From Blautia sp. MSJ-9 (GTDB lineage: Bacteria > Bacillota > Clostridia > Lachnospirales > Lachnospiraceae), in assembly GCF_018919065.1 (NCBI RefSeq), contig NZ_JAHLQG010000020.1, forward strand, positions 25,947-89,946: DNA of 64,000 nucleotides. Reading direction: 5' to 3'. Shown one piece after another: positions 9,445 through 18,315 of the stretch. Below the pieces are notes generated by a model that was not told the origin of the DNA, made no database searches, and saw only the letters and a program-made list of their open reading frames with translations. The stretch's first letter is position 1. Each line of letters opens with the position of its first letter. Made by a program: the position numbers and the translations under genes.

Positions 9445-10466
9445 AAACATCAGATTTTTATTATGACCTTCCTCAGGAACTGATCGCTCAGGATCCTCTG
9501 GAGGACAGAAGTTCATCCAGACTGATGCATCTGTCATTGAAAGACGGCAGCATTGAACATCGTCATTTTACAGATGTTCTGGATTATCTGGAAGAGGGAG
9601 ACTGCCTGGTTATCAATGATACAAAGGTAATCCCTGCCCGTTTATACGGACATAAAGAAGAAACAGGAGCATTGATCGAGATCCTGCTTCTGAAACGAAG
9701 AGAGAACGACATCTGGGAATGTCTGGTAAAACCTGGCAAGAAAGCCCGTCCGGGTGCGAAGATCACATTCGGAAACGGGATCTTAAAAGGTGAGATCATT
9801 GATGTGGTAGACGAAGGAAACCGTCTGATCCAGTTCCATTATGAAGGAATCTTTGAAGAAATCCTGGATCAGCTTGGTGAAATGCCTCTGCCACCTTACA
9901 TCACACATAAACTGAAAGACAAGAACCGCTATCAGACTGTTTATGCAAAAAATGAAGGCTCTGCAGCAGCGCCGACAGCAGGACTGCACTTTACTAAGGA
10001 ACTTCTTGAGAAAGTAAAGGAAAAAGGTGTCAACATTGCCCATGTGACTCTTCATGTAGGCCTCGGAACTTTCCGTCCTGTTAAAGTAGATGACGTAGAA
10101 AGTCACCATATGCATTCCGAATTCTACATGGTGGAAGAAGACCAGGCAAAGCTGATCAATGATACAAAGAAAGCTGGCAAGCGTGTAGTAGCAGTGGGAA
10201 CCACAAGCTGCAGAACACTGGAATCTGCAACAGGGGAAGATGGAATCCTCAAAGCCGGAAGCGGATGGACAGAAATCTTTATTTATCCGGGCTATCATTT
10301 TAAAATGATCGATGCCCTGATTACAAACTTCCACCTGCCGGAATCTACACTCGTTATGCTGGTATCTGCACTGGCAGGTAAGGAGAATATCATGCATGCC
10401 TATGAGGTTGCAGTACAGGAGAAATATCGTTTCTTCTCCTTTGGAGATGCCATGATCCTGATATGA
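9441..10466 (+). CDS. queA: S-adenosylmethionine:tRNA ribosyltransferase-isomerase QueA
   Basis: 341-aa enzyme that transfers the ribosyl part of SAM to preQ1-tRNA to form epoxyqueuosine. The N-terminus [20 protein letters not shown] and the motifs [13 protein letters not shown] and TTSCRTLES are diagnostic. Start 9441 lies inside the trmD stop. It is the last host gene before the prophage; the att repeat starts 9 bp after the stop codon, so the gene is intact. Confidence 0.97.
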   Translation: MKTSDFYYDLPQELIAQDPLEDRSSSRLMHLSLKDGSIEHRHFTDVLDYLEEGDCLVINDTKVIPARLYGHKEETGALIEILLLKRRENDIWECLVKPGKKARPGAKITFGNGILKGEIIDVVDEGNRLIQFHYEGIFEEILDQLGEMPLPPYITHKLKDKNRYQTVYAKNEGSAAAPTAGLHFTKELLEKVKEKGVNIAHVTLHVGLGTFRPVKVDDVESHHMHSEFYMVEEDQAKLINDTKKAGKRVVAVGTTSCRTLESATGEDGILKAGSGWTEIFIYPGYHFKMIDALITNFHLPESTLVMLVSALAGKENIMHAYEVAVQEKYRFFSFGDAMILI

Positions 10467-10475
10467 CACCGTTTT

Positions 10476-10489
10476 CCAACAAATGTTAG
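10476..10489. other. attL core (14-bp direct repeat)
   Basis: CCAACAAATGTTAG occurs here and at 59391-59404. It lies between queA and the minus-strand integrase gene. Left host flank plus right host flank give inverted arms CACCG...CGGTG around a central AA, as expected for a serine-integrase attB; the phage-side arms also show partial symmetry. Confidence 0.8.
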
Positions 10490-10517
10490 GTGGTTAAAAG
10501 AATACGAGGGGATTAAA

Positions 10518-10558
10518 AAACCGGGAGGTCTGAAAACGACTTCCCGGATATTTTTTTA
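10518..10558. terminator. Bidirectional terminator between queA and integrase
   Basis: A stem of CCGGGAGGTC pairs with GACTTCCCGG (one wobble) and is flanked by T-rich tails in both directions (ATATTTTTTT on plus; GGTTTTTTAATC on minus). It would end both queA and the convergent integrase transcript. It lies on the phage side of attL. Confidence 0.8.
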
Positions 10559-10565
10559 TTATCAT

Positions 10566-12314
10566 TTATGATGGCTGCATATCCTTGTATATGAATTTAT
10601 GAGTAAGACCGTTTTTGAATACAATTGAGGTAATTTTTCCGTCTGTAGTATATATGGAATCAAGAATTGTATCCATATATGTTTTTAAAACGTCTGGATC
10701 CACAGAGCTGGCCAGATTTTTGAAATAAATATATTTCTTATCTTTCAATTCTTTCTGAATCAAAAGATGGCTCGCCTGCTTGATAAATTCTTCATCGGAC
10801 ATGAAGGAACTTTGAGACATTAATCCAAGTTGTCCGTTGATGTTTTTCAGACGAGATTCTATTTCTACCTTTCGAAGAATAAAATCTTTTTCGGATATAG
10901 AATTATTTGAATACAGGTAAAGATCCTGTAGACGTTGCAAAGCACGTTCTTGTTTTTCTTTTTCCCTTTTCAATTTTGAAAGTTCTGGATTAACAGCAGC
11001 TTTCTTTTTCTTAGGCTTTTTAATGGCAAAGATATAAGAATTATCAGAACTATATTTGGACAGAAGATTAAAAAAATCATTTAATCCATTAGTTTCAATT
11101 GATGAAACTTCAGAAAAAGTGGATCCATGTAAAAGGAATTTCTGCAATTCATCTGGTGTGTTGATTGTAGAAAAGGTTTTCTTTGCATTAAGCATATTCA
11201 AAATGTAATTGATAACAAATTCGCCTACTATCATATCATTTACAGTAGGATTATCGCATTTTTTAGTATTTCGTCTTAAAGGACAGCTGTAATTAGAAGG
11301 GCGGTAGCCATCAGTATGAAGTCTGCCCGGAGTAGATACGAGACGACTTCCGCATTTGCCGCAATACATAATACCCTGAAAAATGTGAACCTTTTCAGAA
11401 GTATGGAGCCTTCCCGGAACATTATCAAGATTCCGAACGTTTGTTTTTAATGTTGAAAGCATTGCGTTATGTTCTTCCAAGGTGAATATGGAAGGGTGAT
11501 GATTTGGAACCATAACCCATTCATCTTCTGGATTAATAGTTCTGTTTTCGACTCCTTTATATCGATTATATCTGTAAATACCAGCATAGAAAGGACTGGA
11601 GGCAATGACCCATACAGAATGAGGAGACCAGTTTACACCGGTTCTTGTTTTATACCCTTTATCATTTAAAGCCTTGGAAGTATAAACAAGGGATTTGTTT
11701 TTGAGATAAAGGTCTTTTAATTCGCGACAGATCATAGCTTCATCTTCACGTATGGAAAAGGCTTTTTCTTTAGGATCATAGTCGTATCCAAAGGGGATGC
11801 GTCCACCATTCCATTGACCATTGTTGGCTCTGGATATCATTGTTGCAGTGACACGCTCTGAGGTCATATTTCTTTCAAGTTCAGCAAATACCAATATAAT
11901 TTTTAACATAGCCTCTCCGATTGCGGTTGAGGTGTCAAATTGTTCATTTTTACTTACAAAAGTGACTCTTAATGCACGCAATTCTTCGTACATTTCTGCA
12001 AAGTCCAGTAGATTTCTGGATACTCGGTCTATTTTCCATACCAGTACATGTGTAAATTCACCCTTGCGAATCCGTCCCATCATATCTTGGAAGGCTGGCC
12101 TATCAGTATTTTTGCCTGAGTATCCGGCATCTTCAAATATTTCATAATTATCCGTCCCGAGGATAAGCTGGCAATATGCGATGAGATCCTTTTTCTGCAT
12201 AGGGATAGAATCCCTGTCTACCTGATAAATAGTAGATACTCGAATATATATTGCGACTTTTGTTTGACGTGTAGGAACTGAGACGTCCCCGTTTTTCGCC
12301 TTTTTTCTTGGCAT
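10566..12314 (-). CDS. Large serine recombinase (phage integrase)
   Basis: 582-aa site-specific recombinase that integrates and excises the prophage. The N-terminal resolvase domain carries the catalytic serine in YIRVSTIYQ (Ser27), then the Recombinase domain (GRIPFGYDYDP...AGIYRYNRYKG), a zinc ribbon (GIMYCGKCGSRLV ... CP ... KKC) and a C-terminal coiled coil (LKREKEKQERALQRLQDLYLYS), the usual architecture. The start MPRKKAK is chosen because GGAGG lies 8 nt upstream. It appears intact. No recombination directionality factor is recognised; small ORFs at 12368 or 59183 are candidates by position only. Confidence 0.95.
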   Translation of the reverse strand: MPRKKAKNGDVSVPTRQTKVAIYIRVSTIYQVDRDSIPMQKKDLIAYCQLILGTDNYEIFEDAGYSGKNTDRPAFQDMMGRIRKGEFTHVLVWKIDRVSRNLLDFAEMYEELRALRVTFVSKNEQFDTSTAIGEAMLKIILVFAELERNMTSERVTATMISRANNGQWNGGRIPFGYDYDPKEKAFSIREDEAMICRELKDLYLKNKSLVYTSKALNDKGYKTRTGVNWSPHSVWVIASSPFYAGIYRYNRYKGVENRTINPEDEWVMVPNHHPSIFTLEEHNAMLSTLKTNVRNLDNVPGRLHTSEKVHIFQGIMYCGKCGSRLVSTPGRLHTDGYRPSNYSCPLRRNTKKCDNPTVNDMIVGEFVINYILNMLNAKKTFSTINTPDELQKFLLHGSTFSEVSSIETNGLNDFFNLLSKYSSDNSYIFAIKKPKKKKAAVNPELSKLKREKEKQERALQRLQDLYLYSNNSISEKDFILRKVEIESRLKNINGQLGLMSQSSFMSDEEFIKQASHLLIQKELKDKKYIYFKNLASSVDPDVLKTYMDTILDSIYTTDGKITSIVFKNGLTHKFIYKDMQPS

Positions 12315-12340
12315 AGTATTTTCCTCCATTGCATAAAGAA

Positions 12341-12357
12341 AGCCCCTGCACGGGGCT
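12341..12357 (-). terminator. Short hairpin upstream of integrase
   Basis: AGCCCC (5-nt loop) GGGGCT, followed on the minus strand by TTCTTTA. It lies just after the 54-codon minus-strand ORF and 27 bp before the integrase start, so it may attenuate transcription from the repressor side into the integrase. Confidence 0.45.
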
Positions 12358-12367
12358 ATCATTGATT

Positions 12368-12532
12368 TTAAATAATATTCGGCATGTATTTATTAAGTGC
12401 CGACCACACGGTTTCCCTGTCTTGTTTGGTTGCAAGCTGATAGCAGGTGAGGAGCTGTTGGAGTTCTAAGACAAATGGATCCTGCTTAGAGTCATGTGGA
12501 GAATGTGTGCTGACAGTAATTTTCTGGCTCAT
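12368..12532 (-). CDS. Small phage protein, 54 aa, unknown
   Basis: ORF of 54 codons starting MSQKITVSTHSPHDSK and ending NKYMPNII, with a good GGAGGC site 7 nt before the ATG. No domain is recognised; the middle (VLELQQLLTCYQLATKQ) could be helical. It lies between integrase and repressor in the same orientation, so an excisionase or repressor-accessory role is possible but not shown. Confidence 0.55.
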   Translation of the reverse strand: MSQKITVSTHSPHDSKQDPFVLELQQLLTCYQLATKQDRETVWSALNKYMPNII

Positions 12533-12594
12533 GTAAAAAGCCTCCTATTATTTGTACTTATTGTCCCGATACCATTTAAAATATTGCGAGGATA

Positions 12595-12948
12595 TTATGC
12601 CCTTTTACTGTTTACATATTTTTTTGGTTTTTCAACCATATGAGTACGCAGAAAATCTTTGCAAAGCTGTTGACGTTCTTCAGGGATTTGAGAAATGATC
12701 TCAATCCATTCAGAGTCGATTTCATTATTATGAGTTTTTCCAGAGTATGGAGCCTGCCCTAATCCGTAAGTCAGTTCATCAAGACTGATCTGAAGATATT
12801 CGGCTATTTCCATAACTGTATCTAAACGCGGGAATTTGCCTATTTTCCAAGCCCCAACGCTTCCACTTGCCTTGCCAATCGCAGCTAAAACCGCAGAAAT
12901 ACTGGTACCATTTCGTCTGCAAGCATCTTTGAAATTATCGTAGAACAT
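12595..12948 (-). CDS. XRE-family HTH repressor (CI-like)
   Basis: 117-aa protein with an N-terminal HTH of the Cro/CI type (NFKDACRRNGTSISAVLAAIGKASGSVGAWKIGKFPRLDTVMEIAEYLQIS) and an acidic tail (EWIEIISQIPEERQQL). Start MFYDNF at 12948 follows AAAGGAGG; a longer in-frame start upstream lacks a site. It is divergent from the Cro-like gene, with two ACTCA-N6-TGAGT operators between. By position it is the lysogeny repressor. It lacks a CI-type protease domain, so induction is unlikely to be by RecA autocleavage. Confidence 0.8.
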   Translation of the reverse strand: MFYDNFKDACRRNGTSISAVLAAIGKASGSVGAWKIGKFPRLDTVMEIAEYLQISLDELTYGLGQAPYSGKTHNNEIDSEWIEIISQIPEERQQLCKDFLRTHMVEKPKKYVNSKRA

Positions 12949-12965
12949 AATACCTCCTTTAAAAA

Positions 12966-13018
12966 ACTCAAAAAAATGAGTGAAAAGTATTGACCTACTC
13001 ATTATATTGAGTTAATAT
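12966..13018. promoter_or_regulatory. Lysis-lysogeny switch: two operators and divergent promoters
   Basis: Operators ACTCA-N6-TGAGT at 12966-12981 and 12997-13012. The rightward promoter has TTGACC (12990-12995), a 17-nt spacer and TAATAT (13013-13018); the second operator fills the spacer exactly. On the minus strand TATAAT (complement of 13001-13006) lies inside the same operator and could serve the repressor gene. The arrangement fits repression of the rightward promoter with autoregulation. Confidence 0.75.
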
Positions 13019-13118
13019 AACAAATGTAAGATGATTTTGAAGATGATTTTAAAGATTAAATCACTCTTCATTTTAATGCAATTTGTATAAAAAGTAAATA
13101 AAGAAAGGAGCAAAATAT

Positions 13119-13328
13119 ATGGCGGAAAAATTATCGCCTTGGTGCAAGAGAGCTAAAATCGCCATGATTCAGAATGATATCGGAGTGACTGAGATGGCAG
13201 AAAAGCTTGGCAACAATCGATCATATATTTCGTCAGTTTTAAATGGCCGTGTGGTATCACCTCCCATAAGAAAGCGTATCAGTGATTACTTGAATATATC
13301 CGATGATGATTCGTACTCAAATAATTGA
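13119..13328 (+). CDS. Cro-like HTH protein
   Basis: 69-aa HTH protein (GVTEMAEKLGNNRSYISSVLNGRVVSPPIRKRISDYLNIS), strong AAAGGAGC site. It is the first gene of the rightward operon, divergent from the repressor, and is probably the lytic-side regulator. Its stop codon overlaps another copy of the operator (13315-13330). Confidence 0.75.
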   Translation: MAEKLSPWCKRAKIAMIQNDIGVTEMAEKLGNNRSYISSVLNGRVVSPPIRKRISDYLNISDDDSYSNN

Positions 13329-13330
13329 GT
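13315..13330. promoter_or_regulatory. Operator copy at end of the Cro-like gene
   Basis: ACTCA-AATAAT-TGAGT, extended to a perfect GTACTCA/TGAGTAC dyad. It matches the two switch operators and lies between the first and second genes of the rightward operon. Confidence 0.65.
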
Positions 13331-13366
13331 ACAAGTTCATTATAAAATGTGAGGGGTGAAAACAGA

Positions 13367-13858
13367 ATGGAGTTTGACTGTACGAAAGATGGCAAAAATA
13401 TTTACTTTGCTTGTAGAGAAAGGGCTGCAGTATACAACGATCTTGTAAGCAGTCGGGAAAGAGCAGCAGAACTGCTGGGAATAGCTACTTCAACCTTGGC
13501 AAACCATGAATTAGGTATAACAAAAAATGTGCCGCCTGATACAGTGGTGATGATGTCTGATCTGTATCATGCACCGGAGTTAAAAAGTTATTATTGCAAA
13601 CACGAATGTCCGATAGGAAGAAATCTTCCACTTGCGACTCAGGTAAGTGGGCTACAGGGAATTACAGTAAAAATACTGAATAGTCTTGATGAAGATGGTG
13701 TTCGGACCATGAAAAAACAGTTATTGAGTATTGCTGAGGATGGAGAGATTACAGAGGATGAGCAGGAAGAGTTCAATGGTATTGTAAAAAAGCTGGAAGT
13801 CCTGGCAACTGCAATATCCGAATTGAGAATGCTGGCAGAGAAATATCAGAATAGATGA
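13367..13858 (+). CDS. Phage HTH-containing regulator
   Basis: 163-aa protein with an HTH-like region (YNDLVSSRERAAELLGIATSTLANHELGITKNVPPDTVVMMSDLY), a CKHECPIG cysteine motif near residue 90 and a helical C-terminus (LKKQLLSIAEDGEI..KKLEVLATAISELRML). MEFDCTKDGK is chosen as start because GAGGGG precedes it. Such proteins follow cro in clostridial phages; the exact role is unknown. Confidence 0.7.
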   Translation: MEFDCTKDGKNIYFACRERAAVYNDLVSSRERAAELLGIATSTLANHELGITKNVPPDTVVMMSDLYHAPELKSYYCKHECPIGRNLPLATQVSGLQGITVKILNSLDEDGVRTMKKQLLSIAEDGEITEDEQEEFNGIVKKLEVLATAISELRMLAEKYQNR

Positions 13859-13873
13859 AAGAGGCTGGTATAA

Positions 13874-14023
13874 ATGGAACTGAAAGATAAGTTGCGACAG
13901 ATTTTAAAGGACAGATATGGCATAGAGAGTGATGCCGATGTTATGAAAGAATTTGAAAACTTTCAGGGAGTGGATTTTGGAATATTTGTAAATCCGCAGA
14001 AAGACGAGGCGAAAAGTGCATAA
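13874..14023 (+). CDS. Small phage protein, 49 aa
   Basis: MELKDKLRQILKDRYGIESD...KDEAKSA, an acidic helical protein preceded by AAAGAGG. In the early operon after the HTH gene. Function unknown. Confidence 0.55.
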   Translation: MELKDKLRQILKDRYGIESDADVMKEFENFQGVDFGIFVNPQKDEAKSA

Positions 14024-14141
14024 AAGAAACAAACCAATTGAGAATGAGAGGGCAGGCATTCCAGTAGTATTTCTGACCGGATGGATGATTGAATCCGGAT
14101 GCAGAGAGGCATATACAAAATGCAGAAGTATGAAAGCATAA
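14016..14141 (+). CDS. Possible small protein, 41 aa, GTG start
   Basis: GTG-started frame (HKRNKPIENERAGIPVVFLTGWMIESG...) overlapping the preceding stop and the following start. Weak support: ACGAGGCG before the start and a compact early operon. It may not be translated. Confidence 0.3.
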   Translation: MHKRNKPIENERAGIPVVFLTGWMIESGCREAYTKCRSMKA

Positions 14142-14341
14142 AACAGCAGTTGGAGAAAGACGGCTACAAAATATCAAATGCAGAATTTTCATGTTTGATA
14201 GAATATGCAAAAAAGAAAGCTGCAATTGCAGGAAAGAATGAAGATTATCTCCAATATTTATTGCCGGATATAGTAAAAGAATATTTTTTCAGAATGGCAG
14301 TAAATATGACAGCAATGTCAAATATGAGAGATAAAAAATAA
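14120..14341 (+). CDS. Small phage protein, 73 aa
   Basis: MQKYESIKQQLEKDGYKISNAEFSCLIEYAKKKAAIAGKNEDYLQYLLPDIVKEYFFRM..., mostly helical. The Met at 14120 has GAGAGG upstream; a start at 14099 would add seven residues. Similar short proteins precede recombination genes in clostridial phages. Function unknown. Confidence 0.5.
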   Translation: MQKYESIKQQLEKDGYKISNAEFSCLIEYAKKKAAIAGKNEDYLQYLLPDIVKEYFFRMAVNMTAMSNMRDKK

Positions 14342-14358
14342 AAAGGAGGCACAACACA

Positions 14359-15243
14359 ATGAATGAAGTACAGACTAATACCAGAGGAAATGTCCAGTCG
14401 GTAGATTTTACGAGTCAGGAACAGACTTCACCTGTTAGAACATCACAGACAGAAATGATGGTGACCAGACAGGCACAGGAAGTTCAGGTTGCGATGCTGG
14501 CGGCAAAGAAATTTCCGAGAGATCAGATTGTGGCATATAACAATATTATGAGAGCATGCCAGAGGAAAAAATTGGCAGAAAGTTCTATGTATGAGTTCCC
14601 GAGAGGAAATGAAAAGATCACTGGTCCATCAATCAGACTGGCAGAGGCCATCGCTCAGAACTGGGGCAATATTGATTTTGGATTCATGGAGCTGGAACAG
14701 AGAAACGGAGCCAGTCAGGTTATGGCATATGCGTGGGATCTTGAAACCAATTCAAGACAGACGAAATTATTCAGCGTTCCTCATATCAGACATACCAGAA
14801 AAGGTGACTATCCGCTTACAGACCCAAGAGATATCTACGAAGCTGTTGCGAATCAGGCGGCTCGAAGGGTAAGGGCTTGTATTCTTGGAATTATTCCGAG
14901 TGATGTGGTGGAGGCAGCAGTGGAAAGATGCCATAAAACATTGCGAGAAGGATATGACGAACCACTTGTAGATCGTACAAGGAAAATGGCAGAGGTATTT
15001 GAAAAGGAATTTTCCGTAAACATCTCAATGATTGAAAAATATCTCGGATGTAAAAGTGATGCGTTTACAGAAAATGATTTCGTAAGACTGAAAAAGGTAT
15101 ACCGTACATTACGAGATGGAATGGCAAAGAGAGAGGACTACTTTGAAATTGGTCTGCCAGTGACAGATAACAGCGAAATTAGTGATCCTTTTAAAGGAGG
15201 AGAAAAGAAGCAGGAAGTCAGCAAAGAAGGTGACAAGAAATGA
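14359..15243 (+). CDS. Putative phage single-strand annealing / recombination protein
   Basis: 294 aa. The core contains FPRGNEKITGPSIRLAEAIA, NWGNIDFGF and YEAVANQAARRVRACILGIIP, motifs shared by a widespread phage family that accompanies an exonuclease-like gene. It overlaps the PD-(D/E)XK nuclease gene by ATGA, so the pair resembles a RecT/RecE-type module. The annealing role is inferred from this neighbour, not from a classic RecT, Erf or Sak signature. Confidence 0.6.
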   Translation: MNEVQTNTRGNVQSVDFTSQEQTSPVRTSQTEMMVTRQAQEVQVAMLAAKKFPRDQIVAYNNIMRACQRKKLAESSMYEFPRGNEKITGPSIRLAEAIAQNWGNIDFGFMELEQRNGASQVMAYAWDLETNSRQTKLFSVPHIRHTRKGDYPLTDPRDIYEAVANQAARRVRACILGIIPSDVVEAAVERCHKTLREGYDEPLVDRTRKMAEVFEKEFSVNISMIEKYLGCKSDAFTENDFVRLKKVYRTLRDGMAKREDYFEIGLPVTDNSEISDPFKGGEKKQEVSKEGDKK

Positions 15244-15977
15244 TGCTGAATGATGAAAACTATTATAGCCCAGAAGCGAATCAAGAATATATGAGTGTAT
15301 CTCAGTATAAATCGTTTATGAGCTGCGAAGCTGCGGCTATGGCGGGTATTTCTGGAAAGTATGAAAGAACAACCACCAGAGCATTATTGGTGGGTTCCTT
15401 CGTGGACACTTATTTTGAAGGTACTCTTGATAAGTTTCTGAAGGAGAATCCGGCACTTTATACCAGAAAACATGAGTTAAGAGCTGAGTTCAAAAGGGCA
15501 AATCAAATTATTGAAGCTGTAAAAACGGATCCGAAGTTTATGGATGCTATGAGCGGAGAGAAACAGAGAATCTTCACTTTTGATTTATTCGGAGTGAAGT
15601 GGAAAGCGAAACTTGACAGCTATAATCCTGGCAAAGCAATTACCGATTTAAAGGTTGTTGCTCGGATGGATAAGTTACCCATGTGGAGATATGACATTCA
15701 AGGGGCGATTTACCAGAAGGGTGTAGAGATTGTCACTGGTGAAAGGTTACCGTTTTATCTTGCCGTAGTCACAAAAGAGAGGGTGATGGACAGAGACATC
15801 TGGCAGATACCGCAGTCTACTCTTGATATGGCGTTAAGGCAGGTGGAGGAAAACATTGGAAGATATGCAGATATCAAAGCAGGTCTGTTGAAACCGACAC
15901 ATTGCGGAAAATGCGATTATTGCAAGAGTATAAAGCAGGCAGCAGTAAGAAATTACAATGAATTGTTGGAGGCATAA
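15240..15977 (+). CDS. PD-(D/E)XK nuclease-like protein (exonuclease VIII/RecB-type)
   Basis: 245 aa. FDLFGVKWKAKLDSYNPGKAITDLKVV carries the D...D-x-K-type catalytic core (ITDLKVV), followed by the QGAIYQ motif typical of RecB/Cas4-like nucleases. C-terminal cysteines (CGKCDYCKSIK) may bind metal. Probable 5'-3' exonuclease feeding the upstream annealing protein. Confidence 0.75.
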   Translation: MMLNDENYYSPEANQEYMSVSQYKSFMSCEAAAMAGISGKYERTTTRALLVGSFVDTYFEGTLDKFLKENPALYTRKHELRAEFKRANQIIEAVKTDPKFMDAMSGEKQRIFTFDLFGVKWKAKLDSYNPGKAITDLKVVARMDKLPMWRYDIQGAIYQKGVEIVTGERLPFYLAVVTKERVMDRDIWQIPQSTLDMALRQVEENIGRYADIKAGLLKPTHCGKCDYCKSIKQAAVRNYNELLEA

Positions 15978-15982
15978 AGGGC

Positions 15983-17542
15983 ATGAAGTTAATTAAAATT
16001 TTAAGTGATATGATCCAGATCAGATCAGATTACAAAGAATTTGACGATGTAAGAATCAATGATCTGATTTCTGTATCGGATGGAGATGTGGAACTTGTAA
16101 CAATGGTAAATGCGCTGACCGATACTGACACAGAAGAAAATGAAGATATTGGAGAAAATGATTATATCTTAGAACACAGCAGCATGAAGATGCTGGAATG
16201 CTCCATTATTGGAACTGTAAAGGATGGAACCTTCCAGAAGGCGATAGACAGATATCCGACTATGAAAGTAAATGCGCATCGAATTACGAAAGAAGAATTT
16301 GCATCTATGCTGAGCAAATATACAGATGGTTTTTGCCTTGGAAAATATACCGCATATGATTTCCCTGCATATGTTGATGGAAATAAGTTTTTTCAGAGAC
16401 ATGCCTGCATTGTTGGAAATACAGGAGCAGGAAAGTCTGAGACGGTTGCAAAGATTCTGGAACAGACAAGCAAGCTGCAGGGGGCTAATGTAATTGTATT
16501 TGATATTCATGGAGAGTATAAAAATCTGTCCTATGCAAGAAATATTGAGATTGGCAATGAGAGACCGTTTCCGATATGGATGTTTGGCTTTACGGATATG
16601 ATCTCGAATATTTTGAAAATCAAAGAGGAAACAGCGACAGTCGCAATGACTGCCCTACGTAGATGCTATCACGAAGTATGCCCGAATGGTAAAGAAAATC
16701 GTCCGGTATATTTTGACTATGTGAAATTTACCCGAATGATGAAATTTCTTGATGAAGAAGTGGTTGGAACAGGTGAATTTTACAAATCTGGAGCAAAGGC
16801 TGGAGAGGAAAAAGTGACGAAGGGAGATTACAATGGAAAGCTCACAAATATTGTAAATATGCTTGTTGATAAGGCGCAGGACAGCAAATATCAGTTCCTG
16901 TTTGAGAATATGAGCCAGCAGTATTTATACGATTTTATGGGAGATGTGCTGAATAACGATGTACCAGTTAAGAATATTGATCTTTCCGAAGTTCCACACG
17001 ATGTTGCAATCTCAATTATTGGTGTGATCACAAAACTTTTATATGAAATTCAGAAAACATATAAGAGTAGTGACGTGAATCCGGTTACATTGGTTTGTGA
17101 CGAAGCGCATGTATATATTCCAGATGGATTGGTACTATCTGCTTCTCAGCGCCGTATGGTGGAGATATTCGAGAACATTGCAAAGGAAGGTAGAAAGTTC
17201 GGTGTGACATTATTTCCTGCAAGCCAGAGGCCATCAGAACTCAATAAAACGATTATGGCTCAGTGCGCAAATTTTATCGTAGGCAAGATGAACAATGAAA
17301 ATGATAAGTCAATGATCAAAGGAATGATGCCGGAAGGAAGTGAAAGCGTAATTGAGGAAACCTCGATGTTTTCGCCTGGAGATGTATTCGTAATTGGTGA
17401 TGCGGTACCGATTCCATTGAAGATTCATGTTGCACTGGCAGAGGAAAGACCACAGTCCAGAACAATTGCATTCTGGGATAGATGGAAAAACGCCGGGAAG
17501 ATTGATGTTACTGAGGCGACAACAAAATATATTACAGGATGA
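15983..17542 (+). CDS. HerA/FtsK-superfamily ATPase (DUF87-type)
   Basis: 519 aa with Walker A GNTGAGKS (residues 145-152), Walker B LVCDEAH (Asp near 373), and late NKTIMAQCANFIVGKMNNENDKSMIKGM and SPGDVFVIGDAV segments typical of HerA-like hexameric DNA translocases. A small N-terminal beta-rich region fits the HAS barrel. HerA normally works with a nuclease (NurA) in end resection; here it follows a PD-(D/E)XK nuclease, suggesting a phage end-processing complex. It lies where a helicase would be expected in the replication block. Confidence 0.8.
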   Translation: MKLIKILSDMIQIRSDYKEFDDVRINDLISVSDGDVELVTMVNALTDTDTEENEDIGENDYILEHSSMKMLECSIIGTVKDGTFQKAIDRYPTMKVNAHRITKEEFASMLSKYTDGFCLGKYTAYDFPAYVDGNKFFQRHACIVGNTGAGKSETVAKILEQTSKLQGANVIVFDIHGEYKNLSYARNIEIGNERPFPIWMFGFTDMISNILKIKEETATVAMTALRRCYHEVCPNGKENRPVYFDYVKFTRMMKFLDEEVVGTGEFYKSGAKAGEEKVTKGDYNGKLTNIVNMLVDKAQDSKYQFLFENMSQQYLYDFMGDVLNNDVPVKNIDLSEVPHDVAISIIGVITKLLYEIQKTYKSSDVNPVTLVCDEAHVYIPDGLVLSASQRRMVEIFENIAKEGRKFGVTLFPASQRPSELNKTIMAQCANFIVGKMNNENDKSMIKGMMPEGSESVIEETSMFSPGDVFVIGDAVPIPLKIHVALAEERPQSRTIAFWDRWKNAGKIDVTEATTKYITG

Positions 17543-17557
17543 TAAGGGGGCAGCAGG

Positions 17558-18301
17558 ATGGCTCAGAAAAGAATGTTCACAATGAAGGTAATAGACAGCG
17601 ATGCGTTTTTAGATATGCCAATGTCGGCACAATGCTTATATTTCCATTTAAACATGAGAGCCGACGACGATGGTTTTGTTGGGAATCCAAAGAGGATAAT
17701 GAGATCGGTCGGGGGCAGGGACGATGACCTGAGGATCCTGATTGCTAAGCGTTTTATTCTGACATTTGAAGATGGTGTGATCGTCATAAAACATTGGCGT
17801 ATGCATAATTGTATTTCACAGAATCGTTATCACGAAACTCAGTATACAGACGAAAAAAGCCAGCTACTTATTAAAGATAATAATTCATATTCTTTGACGC
17901 ATGGGACTCCTATAAATGATACAAAACTTGTTAAAGCTCAAAGTGGAGCAGCGGTTTTGGAAGATAAAGATATAAACGAGGAAAGCACTAAAAAAACTAA
18001 GAGAAATGATTATCCAGATGATTTCGAGGAATTTTGGGCTGAGTATCCTAAAAAAGCCGATAAGGGAATGGCCTATAAAAAATATCAGGCTCGTATAAAG
18101 AGTGGATTTTCGCCAGAGGAGCTGAGACAGGCAGCAAGAAATTATCGAATGGAATGTGAAAGAGAACATAAGAATCCTCAGTATATCAAACATGCAAAAA
18201 CATTTCTTGGAGATGCTACACCGTTTGTGGATTATCTGGAAAGAAAACAGACAGCAGAAAATAATTCGACAGGAAAAGCAGACTTTAGTCAATATTTGTA
18301 A
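17558..18301 (+). CDS. Phage replisome organiser / DnaD-like initiator
   Basis: 247 aa. The N-terminal winged-helix region (KRMFTMKVIDSDAFLDMPMSAQCLYFHLNMRADDDGFVGNPKRIMR) is typical of phage replisome organisers; the C-terminus (FEEFWAEYPKKADKGMAYKKYQAR...YIKHAKTFLGD) is a common replication-protein tail. It is directly upstream of the DnaC-like loader, as in many Firmicutes phages, and the phage origin often lies within such a gene. Confidence 0.82.
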   Translation: MAQKRMFTMKVIDSDAFLDMPMSAQCLYFHLNMRADDDGFVGNPKRIMRSVGGRDDDLRILIAKRFILTFEDGVIVIKHWRMHNCISQNRYHETQYTDEKSQLLIKDNNSYSLTHGTPINDTKLVKAQSGAAVLEDKDINEESTKKTKRNDYPDDFEEFWAEYPKKADKGMAYKKYQARIKSGFSPEELRQAARNYRMECEREHKNPQYIKHAKTFLGDATPFVDYLERKQTAENNSTGKADFSQYL

Positions 18302-18315
18302 GGGGGCAGTGAGAA

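Noticed and set aside
9783..10469. 228-codon minus-strand frame inside queA
   Set aside because: Antisense of queA, rich in Cys, His and Phe as expected for a shadow frame; no start signal.
14359..15977. Classic RecT/RecE pair
   Set aside because: The nuclease looks right, but the partner lacks RecT signatures; described as SSAP-like by context only.
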